NCBI GenBank assembly: GCA_021464525.1
Contig: JADRCO010000612.1
Location: 1-29,726 of the forward strand
Direction: 5' to 3'
Source: Rhizophagus sp. LPA8_4_AMF
Lineage: Eukaryota; Glomeromycota; Glomeromycetes; Glomerales; Glomeraceae
DNA length: 29,726 nt
Both the position numbers and the translations under genes were made by a program. Positions 1-10,243 of this stretch are shown here, piece after piece. The notes under the pieces were generated by a model that searched no databases, was not told where the DNA came from, and saw only the letters and a program-made list of their open reading frames with translations. Positions within the stretch are counted from its first letter, which is position 1. Every line of letters starts with the position of its first letter.

Positions 1-20
1 AAAAAAAAAAAAAAAAAAAA

Positions 21-59
<39 letters not shown>

Positions 60-118
60 TTTATTAAAAAAAAAATTCTCTACCAAGAAATTTATTTTTT
101 TTTTTTTAAAAAAAAAAA
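1..118. repeat. A/T homopolymer-rich stretch
   Basis: The first 118 bases are almost entirely runs of A with a few T runs. This is low-complexity DNA; no coding or structural signal is visible in it. Confidence 0.9.
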
Positions 119-120
119 AT

Positions 121-345
121 TAACGCTGACAATTTTGTCACAACTCACAATTTGTCAACCCAGTTCTGACAAATTGTCAGCTCGATGCTGATCTTTATCA
201 GCGCCGGATGACATTTTGTCAGCACCGAGCTGATCATAGAGCTGATCTCGGATATCGGAACCGTGCTGACTTTTTTGACCATCTCGGTGTGCCATTTCTA
301 ATATTATCTGATTTAGCCAGTTTTTTGCCAATTTGTCACATGTCC
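121..345. repeat. Island of short hairpins built on the word CTGACAA/TTGTCAG
   Basis: This stretch is richer in G+C than its surroundings and is made of repeated short self-complementary words. TGACAA-tt-TTGTCA lies at 127-140, CTGACAA-a-TTGTCAG at 166-180 and GCTGAT-cttt-ATCAGC at 187-202, and variants (GCTGATC, GTGCTGAC, TTTGTCAC) continue to about 340. It abuts the broken end of the kinase relic on its right, so it may be an inserted element or the site of a rearrangement. No open frame of recognisable content is present. Confidence 0.6.
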
Positions 346-371
346 GATTTTTTCTATTTCGACCAGTGTAA

Positions 372-1045
372 CTTTAAATTGACTTTTGTATTCTGTTTTA
401 TTGTATATTCATATTTCTATTTATTTCTAGTTGCATTTCCTGAATTAGACTATCAATTTTTCCATTTCCGCTGGTCCAATTTGTAAAATTGTTTTTTAAA
501 TTATTTATCTGACATGATTTACACCATAAATAATATTCATTTATAAAACATTCACTACATTTATTACAATGAGTATTTTGAAAGACTAAAATATAATCCT
601 ACGTCCATATAGATGATCATGTCTTAACATGTCAAAATAAAAGAAATTTATTATTATATATAATTCATTATTATATTTAAAGTATTTAAATTACATACCT
701 TATTTAGAAATCCATCAGTATTATTTTGAGAACTGTGTAAAAATTTTATAGTGACTTTTATATTCTGATTTCTCATAAATTCATATTTATCTTCGTTCAT
801 GTTTTAATGGACCATCCTTCCATATTGCCGTTAAACCGATCATATGGTATCCATTCGACTATTATATCATCATATCTATTAATTTTGATTGCATTTCCTG
901 AATCAAATTATCTATTTTTTCATTACCACTTGACCAGTTTGTAAAATTATTTTTTAGATTATTTATCTGACATGAATTGCAACCATTTAAAAGGTACATA
1001 TTGTTCACATTTTTTACATTCATCGTAATCACAATAATATGGCAT
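372..1045 (-). pseudogene. Truncated relic of the modular zinc-ribbon/kinase gene (exons 1-2)
   Basis: Read on the minus strand, 1045-699 matches exon 1 of the intact modular kinase gene at 6430-10191, and about 628-372 matches its exon 2. The recognisable pieces are the DECKKC start, the NNFTNW helix, EWIPYD, the HSSQN alphaC lead-in, and in exon 2 CNKCSECF, WCKSCQINNL and NFTNWTSGN. The copy is dead. A one-base shift follows the first CxxC, a deletion removes the whole P-loop stretch (GATCGGTTTAAC joins directly to GGCAATATGG), the exon 2 acceptor reads ACATG instead of ATAG, and exon 2 carries an internal deletion of roughly 130 bases. All later modules and the C-lobe are missing, and the left edge meets the hairpin island. 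The exon 1 donor (AAG|GTATGT) survives. Upstream DNA also matches that of the intact copy, so this is the left part of a segmental duplication. Confidence 0.85.
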
Positions 1046-2412
1046 TATATTATTTTAAAATTTTTCCAACGTTTACAGTAATGAACATCCAGCAAGTTCC
1101 CTATCTATTTAATTGATTTGAAAGCTGTGTTTTATACATTGTGTAGCAAACAAATATCCCTGATCTTTCATTCACAAGTCCCTTGTCTATTAGTTGGGAG
1201 TGACACTGGTGTGACGATTAATTTCATTAATGTAAATTATTAACATAATTTATGTACATCAGGCATTTTAAACCAAATTAATTAAGAAAAAATACATAAT
1301 AAATTTAGTTCTAACATACTTGAACTTTTAATTAAATTCAATTAATTTTACAAGAATTTAAATATTCATTTGTATTTTATCAAAAGTTTTAAAAAAAGTA
1401 ATAAATAATTTGTAATTTGCGTTTCTTTAACAATTATAAAATTACATACTATAATCTATAAATAAATGGCATGTTAAAATTAATCAGCGACTGTTCTGAT
1501 CAGTATTTATAGTTAAAATTCATTATGATTTGTTGATTTTTTTTGGCTAGATTGAAAGTCCCAGCAGGTTTACTAATACTACTAAGTTAATAGAAATTTG
1601 CACAGATATTGGACTTATTTTTTTGGTCGGTCTTCCTTTTTAGTTTTAGCAGATTTTTAACAATATATTTTTTTTTTGAGATATGTTTTCCTTTTATTTA
1701 ACGATATTGTTTCCTGACTAATGAAATGCATGGATTTTTTTTAGTGAGATTCTTTTTGGCGAGTCAAACAATAGATTGCACAGATAATAGTAATAATTTT
1801 AAGCAATTTTTTAATAAATGAATGAATATAAATAAGATATACTTCCATGATACTGTTACCTGTTTTCATGTGATAATATTTTTTTGCGTCAATTTTTCTA
1901 TTGATATAAACACAAAATATTATTGATACTAAATTTATATGGCTTCTTTTAATTAACTATTTAAGGTGAAATACCTCAACAACGTAAAACACAAAATTAT
2001 ATAAATATATTACATTTATTATTTACTAATATCATTAAAAAAATAATGACCTATTCACATTGCAAATAAAATATAAATTTGTTATTATTACTTTCTTGGC
2101 TTAATGGGCAAGCCCCATTCCAGGCACAACTTGACGGGTTACGCCTAAATTTCATATAACGCCATTTTTTTTATTTAAAAATTTATTGATTTTTTTAATC
2201 GATTAATTAATCGGTTAAGGTTCTTGGTTAATCGGGTTTTAACTGATTAAAGTTTTTTGGTCGGCTTCAAATTCTACTTTGTTTGCATGCATATCATTTG
2301 TATATTTTGAAATAATGTCTCGATTGTAAGTGTCATAAACACTATTGATTGAAATTTTATTGTTAAATAAATTAAATAGCACTCGAAAATATTAATATAA
2401 TTGCGTCAACTA
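1046..2412. other. Gene-free region; upstream DNA of the kinase relic plus an unshared insert
   Basis: From about 1060 to 1455 the sequence resembles 10195-10640 upstream of the intact kinase gene, sharing phrases such as GTGACACTGGTGTGA and ATTATAAAATTACAT. About 1455-2145 has no counterpart there and looks like an insertion or an unshared segment. It holds a short GC-richer patch at 2100-2150 containing AATGGG-caagc-CCATT. At 2195-2265 the words TTAATCGATTAA and TTAATCGG are repeated. No open gene is visible. Confidence 0.6.
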
Positions 2413-2606
2413 CAGTCAAAGCTTGTTATAGTGAACAATCGGTTCCAGCACATTTTTGTTCACAATAACGAGATTTTACTAATAGTTCACTATATCGAGC
2501 GAAATCTGTTATATAAAATTGAATTGGGGAAAATAAAAAAGTTCACTATAATGAAAGTTTACATAGTGTTCACTATAACGAACTTCACTATAACGAGCTT
2601 TGACTG
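2413..2606. mobile_element. Tc1/mariner (pogo-type) MITE, 194 bp, flanked by TA
   Basis: The element begins CAGTCAAAGCTTGTTATAGTG and ends with the near-exact inverted complement CACTATAACGAGCTTTGACTG, with TA on each side (2411-2412 and 2607-2608). TIRs starting CAGT and a TA duplication are typical of Tc1/mariner/pogo elements. It has no transposase coding capacity, so it would have been mobilised in trans. Further internal motifs (TTCACTATAATGAAAG, GTTCACTATAACG) repeat the TIR word, giving a strongly foldable element. The corresponding point in the duplicated block near 11660 lacks it, so the insertion followed the duplication or was lost there. Confidence 0.88.
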
Positions 2607-2608
2607 TA

Positions 2609-4772
2609 ATAAAATTTAACGTTAAAATGTGAATGATATTTCGTTAGAAAAATTAACATTATAATTACAATATTAGATTTTTAAATGATAGTTTCATTAA
2701 ATGAGAACAATCTGTCATGATTGCATAAGTTTGTATCCACTTTAAATCAGTCATCTTAATTTAATTAAGAAACAAATTCTTTATCTACATATCAATTTTT
2801 TATTTCTGGTATATGTAAAATACTAGCTCTTACAATAAAGCTTTTAATTATTAATTATAAATCTACTTTTGTAAGTTAATTATTTACATGTAAAGAGTAA
2901 TTACATGTTATAATTTTATTAATAATTTGTTTTTATTCTGACAAAAATATTCAATTTTTATTAATTTTAAATTATCGTTTCATAATGTTAAAATAATTTT
3001 ATCAAAGTAAAATAGATGTTAACTCTTAAATACTGAAACTTACAAGTGTAATCAATTTTATTAATGATAAACCTATTTATGGAAAGATTTTATAGAAAAA
3101 AAATATCTTATGATAATCCTGTATTTACAGCAAACAGGAAATAAAGTAGGTACAACCAAGAACGATAATATAATTGCTGAAACCATATCAAGCAGGAAAC
3201 TACTCCTCTATACTTCCTTTGAAACTTAGGGTAGATCACAGTTACTTATCACGTGATAACGTGACTGAAACATACTGAGACAAATTCGAAATCACATTGT
3301 ATTCTTTTTGTACGTATGGTTACTTTAGTTGTTCTCGAATAAAAATATCCCCAATTTTTTCGCATGTAACATATTTATCTTTGTTAACTTTGAGAAAAAA
3401 TCAAATAGAAAAAGAAAAAACATTTTTATTTGATCACTGCGTGGTGATCATCACCGCACCAGCATTAGCAAATATTAGCGGGCGGAGTTAAATGACATTT
3501 TAACTCTGCCAAAACTTACTCTAATGCAGTGGGGATAATTAACAATTCTCTTTTTCTTTAAAATGTAATATAAATAAAATCATAACCTTTATAATAAACA
3601 TATTTAGAAGTACCTTTTTTACGCTTTATTAAGTTAATAAACAAATAAACACCATTGACTGTTATTCTTCAAATACACTTATATATTGGTTTTTATTTAT
3701 TAAGCTATTTGAATATTATGAAATATTAGTATTTTAATATATAAGTAATTTACACCTATCTGAACAACTTTTCTTAAGCCTATTTCATTTATGACATCAT
3801 CATATATTCTTATTCAGATTTTGCTAAAGTACAAGACAAACGCAGTTACGCGGCACAGTAAGTTCATCAAGAAAATATTCATATTCACAAAGATTTAAGC
3901 AATGTTAATTGAAATTAATATTTGAGTATTTCCAATACCTATTAAATATTTTTAATTAGTCTTTCAAGTCCTGTTAATTGTTTAAAGTTTCTATGCTCAA
4001 GTTTTCAAATGTATTTGATCTTTTATTGTTCACCAGATTTTAAAAAGTGTTTTAATGTAAAAAAAGGGGAAAAAAAGAGGAAAGAGGAATAGTTTTATAG
4101 TCTCATATGAAATTTATTAATAAAGAATTTTATGATCATCGATTCAAGTTTTTAAAATTCAATAACTTTACATTTAATTAAGACTCAAAAATTTAAAAAT
4201 TCAAGGAATACACAATAATTTAAAGATTAACATAACAACTTACTTTTTCGAAATGTTTCGAAGAATAAAAAAGAATTCAGTGTTATTAAGGTGGGGAACT
4301 ACATCAATCTTTAATAGAGAACTGCTTAGAAAAATTTATTTCATAGCCTAATATGACGACTTAGCACACCCAAATGACGGTCTGCTTCAAAATCCCGTTA
4401 CCCTTAATCCCAATGGTAATGTACGCCTAAGCTTATTATCAGAAATTAATACGTTGATAGTCAGGGTTGATAGTATACGGTAAGACTATAAGAGTTTATT
4501 TAATGGAATTTTTTATAATCACAGAAATAATACATATAAGAATTCGTTTAATAAATACAATTATTTTTTATCTTGCAATTTTCTATTTTCAAAAATTTTC
4601 AAATTGCTTAAGGCTGTTTTAGATAAAAATTTTTCATCTAAAAAATTTTCGTAATTATGAGCGATATTTGTGAAATATTACCTCCCAAAAAAGGAAATAC
4701 CAAAATAATAGTATATTATTATTTGATGGTAAAGGAGTAAATGCGAGATAATATCTATTATTTGATTGTGTT
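2609..4772. other. Gene-free AT-rich region
   Basis: From 2609 to about 3165 the DNA is alignable by eye with about 11660-12560 (shared runs such as TTTAAATGATAGTTTC and ATTATCGTTTCATAA). From about 3170 to 4772 no gene or repeat family is recognised. A 14-bp perfect palindrome with a CACGTG core lies at 3246-3259. A purine-only tract (GGGGAAAAAAAGAGGAAAG) lies near 4066-4088. Confidence 0.6.
3246..3259. other. 14-bp perfect palindrome TTATCACGTGATAA
   Basis: TTATCACGTGATAA equals its own reverse complement and has a CACGTG E-box core; it is followed at once by a second CGTGAC half. CACGTG is the binding core of fungal bHLH factors in general, but no gene start lies close by, so function here is unproven. 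Confidence 0.4.
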
Positions 4773-5500
4773 ATGAAAAAAAGAAAGTTTGAAAATTGTA
4801 AAGGATACGCAATTATTTTCTCGAATGATTCGCACTATATTCAAAAATCTGGTGGTCGAAACTATTCTCCTAAGTCTAGTAGCAGTGATGTTGCAAAAGC
4901 TGCGACGCATATCAAGCTTCAAGCTCAAGAAACAAGAGATCGACCTGTGCAAATTATCCAAAATAATATTGTTTAATATTCCAGGATAAGTTGTTCCTTA
5001 CATGCCATCACAAGAATGCCCTTCATATGAGAACTAAATGTATTAGAAAAGCTCAGATACCACCAGAATTACAAACGCTTGCATATACTGGTGAGATAAT
5101 CGGTCACATTGGTGGCAAGCTTTTCTTTCAATTCTTCCATCTTTATAACAATAATGCCATCTATCATATTCACCATCAAGTTCACAGCGCTCTGCATCAC
5201 TGTCATTCGATTTATCCTCGTCCTCACCATAGTATTGGAGTATTAGTCCTACACTTCAAAATACTTTAAGTGGAGATTTATTTTTAGTAAAAGATTTAGT
5301 AAACAAGTGATCAACAAAAGATAGAATTCTTTTACTTAATACAAAGACCAATATTGAACATTTATCTTTGGCATTATTTTGGGTTATGGACTGTACTTAT
5401 AAGACAGTACCAACAGTTTATAATCGACTATGTACCATTCATGCACCTACTGGTGGAGAAGGAAACACCAGAATTCTTCCACTTATATATACTTTGATGA
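4773..5500 (+). mobile_element. Decayed Mutator-like (MULE) transposase
   Basis: Two blocks of MULE transposase sequence are recognisable. The first (4773-4976) encodes KKRKFENCKGYAIIF... and ends with QAQETRDRPVQIIQNNIV, the helical region typically upstream of the catalytic domain in fungal MULEs. The second (about 5280-5497) contains LFLVKDLV and then TKTNIEHLSLALFWVMDCTY and KTVPTVYNRLCTIHAP, the segment carrying the first catalytic Asp (MDGTFKTVP in intact relatives), here at 5389-5391. Several frame changes and in-frame stops separate the blocks. The stretch 5105-5250 does not fit the family and reads better on the other strand. The last two catalytic acidic residues and the terminal inverted repeats were not found, so the element is a fragment. 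Confidence 0.8.
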
Positions 5501-5804
5501 TTTCAATATATTGTTGATTTTGCAGAAGAAAATGATATTCAATTATATCCGTAACTATTATTATAGATTTTAAAAAGCAGCAATTAATGCATCATGTAGT
5601 GAATTTCCTAATCCATATAGTAATTTATCTTTTAATATTAAATTTATTCAAATTAATGTATATTTATTTATTTTAAAAATTATAAAATTACAGTTAATCT
5701 AATAATATCATCAAAGTTGAGACATTTTAATAAAATAATTTCAGTTTATAAACCAATTTTTTACTATTCTAATGAATCAAGTACAAAAATGAATTAGATA
5801 TTTG
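5501..5804. other. Gene-free AT-rich stretch
   Basis: Nothing recognisable follows the MULE fragment here; the stretch is AT-rich with scattered stops in all frames. Confidence 0.5.
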
Positions 5805-5935
5805 TCCAATTTAGTTCTAGGCCGCGGCCATTTCCCAATCAACTTTGGCTGTCCAATTTTAGCCGTTGGCTTTGGCTGAATGGCCAAATCAGCCAACGGT
5901 CAAACAAATTGGCTTGGCCGTGACCAAATACCAAC
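5805..5935. repeat. Palindromic island built on TTGGC/GCCAA words
   Basis: An abrupt GC-richer island. CCGTTGGCT (5863-5871) pairs with AGCCAACGG (5891-5899), and the outer CCAATTT (5853-5859) pairs with AAATTGG (5906-5912), giving an extended hairpin. GGCCGCGGCC at 5820-5829 is a separate perfect palindrome. The same style of island, with different words, occurs at 121-345, 2195-2265 and 12188-12290. No coding content. Confidence 0.6.
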
Positions 5936-6429
5936 ACTGCTTTATGTGTGTTGTTAAAGTATTATGATAGTAATTTCAGTCATTTTATTGAGCTTAATCG
6001 GTATTTTTTATTACATGTACTGTTTTTATAATATAACTGAAATTCTTTTAATTGAAAATATTTCATTAAAGAGCTGGAAAAAAGATTATTATGCAACAAT
6101 TTGAGAACTAGAAATTTTTTACTAAAATAGTAATTTTATCAAATATTCACTTTAGCTAAAATATTTAGTATCATAAGTGCAAACTTAATAGTATATTTAT
6201 AGACAACCATAAGTATAAAAGTTTACTGGCTAATTAATAAAATTTGGAATGCAAATAAATCTAAAGTTATTCGTTCAATTACAAACTGATTTTATTTATG
6301 TAAAAAATAAAATTTACATGTACTCTATAATCAGTGTTAAACATAGATATGTGTTATATGATAAAATAAAAATAAATAATATAATGATATAAATAATATA
6401 ACTGCTACTAAAAATAAAATTTATTCATT

Positions 6430-9400
6430 TTATTCATTTGAATAATCTTCGATTGATAATCTGTATAAGGATTTGGGATTAGATTAGATAAATTCAATTA
6501 TAATATTCATTAAAAAATTATAAGACTTACTTTGTAAAATCAATAATTTCTACTGTATTATTATCAATATTATCAAATTTTGGGATATTTTTTGTAAAAG
6601 GATTAAGTAACCGAGATTTATAAATAGCTTGTGGATGATTCAGAGTAGTACTTTCATCAAAAGAAGCAGAATGTAATTTTCTGTAATTTTCTGCTTCTTC
6701 AAATTGTTTTAGAATTTCAACATGCTTTTGTTCATTTTTTCCTAAATATGAGAACAAAAATAATATAATTAATTCTTCAATTTCAGCTGCTTTTGGTCTA
6801 TTATTCGGATTTGAATCCAAACACTGTTTCATTAAATCAATATAACATTTTGGTGCTTCTGGCACATTAATTTCAGGCCTAACTCCACTGCAAATATTTA
6901 ATACTAATAATTCATCATGTGCACAATTAGCAAAAGGTTGTTTACCAGTTGCCACAAAATACATAATCATACCAAAACTATAAATATCTGCTGCTTGTGT
7001 ATAAGGTTCCCCTTTTAATACTTCAGGAGCTACATAAGGCATAACTCCATAAATATTATTTTTATTATTATTACTAACATCTCCACATAATCCCATATCT
7101 GAAATATTTATTGAATAACCATTTACCCCAACAAAAGTTGATAATATATTTCCTGCATGCAAATCATGGTGAACCATGTTTTTTTGATGAATTTCTTTAA
7201 GACCCCTAGTAATAATAGATAGCATTGCTATTTTGTAGTACCAGGCAAGGTTTTTATAATTTTTGTTCATCCAATTATATAAATTTCCGCCTTTTGCATA
7301 TTCAAGAACCATAATGTATTCCTTTGTATCTGGATTTTGAGATATACCATATATTCTAAGTATTCCAATTCCATCACTAATTGAATATGATTTAACCTAT
7401 TAAAATATAAAAGAAAATTATTATTAAAAATATATAACTAAATTAGATTTACAGAAAAATTCTGTACCTCATTAAGAAATTCACTTGAGATATATTGGGA
7501 ATTATATAAACATTTTAATGCAACATTTTCATTCTGATTTCTTGTATATCTACGTTTTGTTATATTATATTGTAATGGGCCATCCTTCCATATTGCTAAA
7601 TATACTTTAGCAAAACCACCTTCACCTATTTCTTTAATATTGATAAACTGATTGTATGGTATCCATTCAAATACTATATCATTATAAGAATTAATTTTTG
7701 AATGCATTTCCTGAATTAAATTATTAATTATTTTATAATATTCACTAGTCCAATTCATAGAACTTTTTTTTGATAAATCATTGATTTGACATGGTTTGCA
7801 CCATTTAGTATAGGAATTATCTATAAATCTTTTACATTTTTCACAATAATATCTATTTTGACAAACTATAATGTAATTTTTTGTATTAGAATTTTGAGAT
7901 ATACCATATACTTTATATTCAACAATATTAACCTATAAAATAAAGAAGATTATTATTATATTCAAGTATTTAATTTAAAAAAGAAAAATTTTTACCTCAC
8001 TTAAAAATTCATCAGTAATATTTTGCGAATTATATAATTTTAAATTGACTTTTACACTCTTTTCTCTTGTATATTTATATTCATAATAATCATAAATCAA
8101 TGGACCATCATTCCATATTGCTGAATATATTGTAGCAAATTCATCTTTTCCTAACTCTTTAATATTATTAAACTGATTATATGGTATCCATTCAAATAAA
8201 TTACTAAAATATCCAACTTCTAATTGCTTCTTCTGAATTAAACTATCAATTTTTTCATTTCCGCTGGTCCTATTTGTGAAATTATTTTCTAAATCATTTA
8301 TTTGACATGATTTACACCGTTTAATTGTTTCATTAAATCTCTTAACACATTTATCACAATATATATTTTGAAGAACTAATATATAATCTTTTGTTTCTGT
8401 ATTTTGAGATATTCCATAATACTTCCCATTAAAATTTGTTTCAATCTATAAGATATAAAAAATTATTATTATTACACTTTACTAAATATTTATAAATAGT
8501 GAAATATATGCATACCTCAATTAGAAATTCATTGGTAATACTTTGGGAGTTATGTAAATATTTTAAATTGACTTCTATATTCTGTTTTCTCATATATTCA
8601 TATTTATTTGTATCATATACTAATGGACCATTCTTCAATATTGCTAAATATATTGTAGCAAATTCATCTTTTCCTAACTCTTTAATATTATTAAACTGAT
8701 CATATGGTATCCATTCAACTATAGTGTCAGTATATCTACTGATATTTAATTGCTTTTCCTGAATTAAACTATCAATTATTTCATTTCCACTGGTCCAATT
8801 TGTAAAATTATTTTTTAGATTATTTATCTGACATGATTTACACCATTTCCTTCTATCTAAATATTTACTGAAACATTTATCACAATATGTATCTTGAAGA
8901 ATTATAATATAATCCTTATTAGAATTTTTAGATATTCCATATAGGTGCTCATTGTCAAAATATGCCTTAACCTATTAAAACATAAAATTTTATTATAAAA
9001 TAATTTATAAATTAAATTAGAGACATACATACCTTATTCAGAAATTCACTGATAATATTTTGTGAGTTATATATTTTTAAATTGACTTTTGTACTCTGTC
9101 TTCTTATATATTTATGTTTATTCCTATCATAATTTAATTGACCATCCTTCCATATTGCTGAATAAATTGTAGCAAATTCATCTTTTCCTAACTCTTTAAT
9201 ATCATCGAACTGATCATATGATATCCATTCAATTATCTTATCATAACATCCATTAATTTCTAATTGCATTTCCTGAATTAAATTATCGATTATTTCATTT
9301 CCGCTGGTCCAATTTATAAAATTTTTTTCTAAATCATTTATACGACATGATTTACACCATAAATCATTATTTAAAAAACATTCGCTACATTTATTGCAGT

Positions 9401-10191
9401 ATTTACTTTGAAGGACTAAAATATAATCTTTTGTGTCTGAATTTTGCGAAATACCATATAGAACATCACATGTCTTAACCTATCAAAAAAGAAATTTATT
9501 ATTATATTTATAATTTTATTATTATGCATATGCAGCCCATTAGAATCATGCTAATCTTGATGGACCATTATTTTATCAGTAAAAAGAGTGAGATAAAAAT
9601 ATTGGTTATGTATAAAAATAACAAACTAATTATTTTAAAATTAGACGGTTTATATAAAACTGTTAAAATTAGGCATGATCTTGGGTGGCATGCATAATAA
9701 TACAGCTATTGAATGGGAGGTAACATATTAGTAACCCCAATGGAGCGACCAACATTTTTACCCTATCCAATAACTATATTTAGAGTATTTTAATTAAATA
9801 GAATAATTCATACCTCATTTAGAAATTCATCAATAATATTTTGAAAGTTGTGTAACCATTTTAAATTGACTCTTATATCCGGGTTTCTTGAATATTCCTG
9901 TTTATTTTTGTCATATTCTAAAAAACCATCCTTCCATATTGCCGAATAAATTGTAGAACATTCATCTTTATCTAACTCTTTAATATCATTAAATTGATCA
10001 TATGGTATCCATTCAATTATATCATCATAATAGCAAAAAATTTTTAATTGCATTTCCTGAATTAAATTATCAATTTTTTCATTTCCACTGGTCCAGTTTG
10101 TAAAATTATTTTTTAGATCATTTATTTGACATAATTTGCACCATCCGGAAGGTACATATTTTCCACATCTTTTACATTCATAATTTGACAT
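6430..10191 (-). CDS. Modular protein kinase-like protein with five zinc-ribbon/N-lobe modules and one C-lobe (7 exons, intact)
   Basis: The join is 10191-9814, 9479-9033, 8971-8516, 8445-7996, 7932-7468, 7396-6531 and 6460-6430. All exons read open and give 1030 residues. The start is the ATG of MSNYEC, because the twin gene at 18126 starts at the same residue. Exons 1-5 are modules: a ribbon (exon 1: Cys6, Cys9, Cys18, Cys21), a NFTNWTSGNEKIDNLIQEM helix, EWIPYDQF, then P-loop, beta3 and alphaC. Exons 2-5 each begin with a kinase beta4-beta5 piece (YGISQN.). In modules 1-4 the loop is degenerate (GKDEF, or DKDEC in module 1) and beta3 reads VNLK. Module 5 has GEGGFAKVY and VALK and should pair with the exon 6 C-lobe: HHD (Arg of HRD replaced by His; Asp near 810 kept), DMG near 832, APE near 857. 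A phase-2 donor AAA|GTAAGT leads to a last exon encoding LSIEDYSNE. The C-lobe resembles Rhizophagus TKL-type kinases. Whether the four N-lobe repeats bind anything is unknown. Confidence 0.87.
9480..9813 (-). other. Oversized intron 1 of the modular kinase gene, with probable insertion
   Basis: This intron is 334 nt, against 62-71 nt for the next four introns of the gene. About 9530-9785 has no counterpart in the other modules. It contains GATAAAAATATTGG (9592-9605) and an inverted near-copy at 9749-9762. An inserted short non-autonomous element is likely, but no target-site duplication was identified. Donor GAG|GTATGA and acceptor GATAG|GTT are intact. Confidence 0.5.
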
Positions 10192-10243
10192 TATACTATT
10201 TAAAAAAGTTTCCAACGTTTACAATTGATTTTGAAAGTTGCGT

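Noticed and set aside
208-486. Plus-strand open frame of 92 codons
   Set aside because: It is antisense to the kinase relic; its 3' half is the complement of TNWTSGN-type sequence, and the 5' half is the hairpin island.
2095-2155. Possible tRNA-derived SINE (TGGCTTAATGGG resembles a box A)
   Set aside because: No box B at the right distance and no tRNA fold; only a 6-bp stem was found.
4758-4989. Minus-strand and alternative-frame plus-strand open frames over the MULE region
   Set aside because: They overlap the frame that encodes recognisable MULE sequence (QETRDRPVQIIQNNIV) and have no family resemblance.
6527-7312. Stand-alone kinase lacking an N-lobe
   Set aside because: The upstream exon 7932-7468 supplies the N-lobe, and the exons join in phase 0; it is the C-lobe exon of the modular gene.
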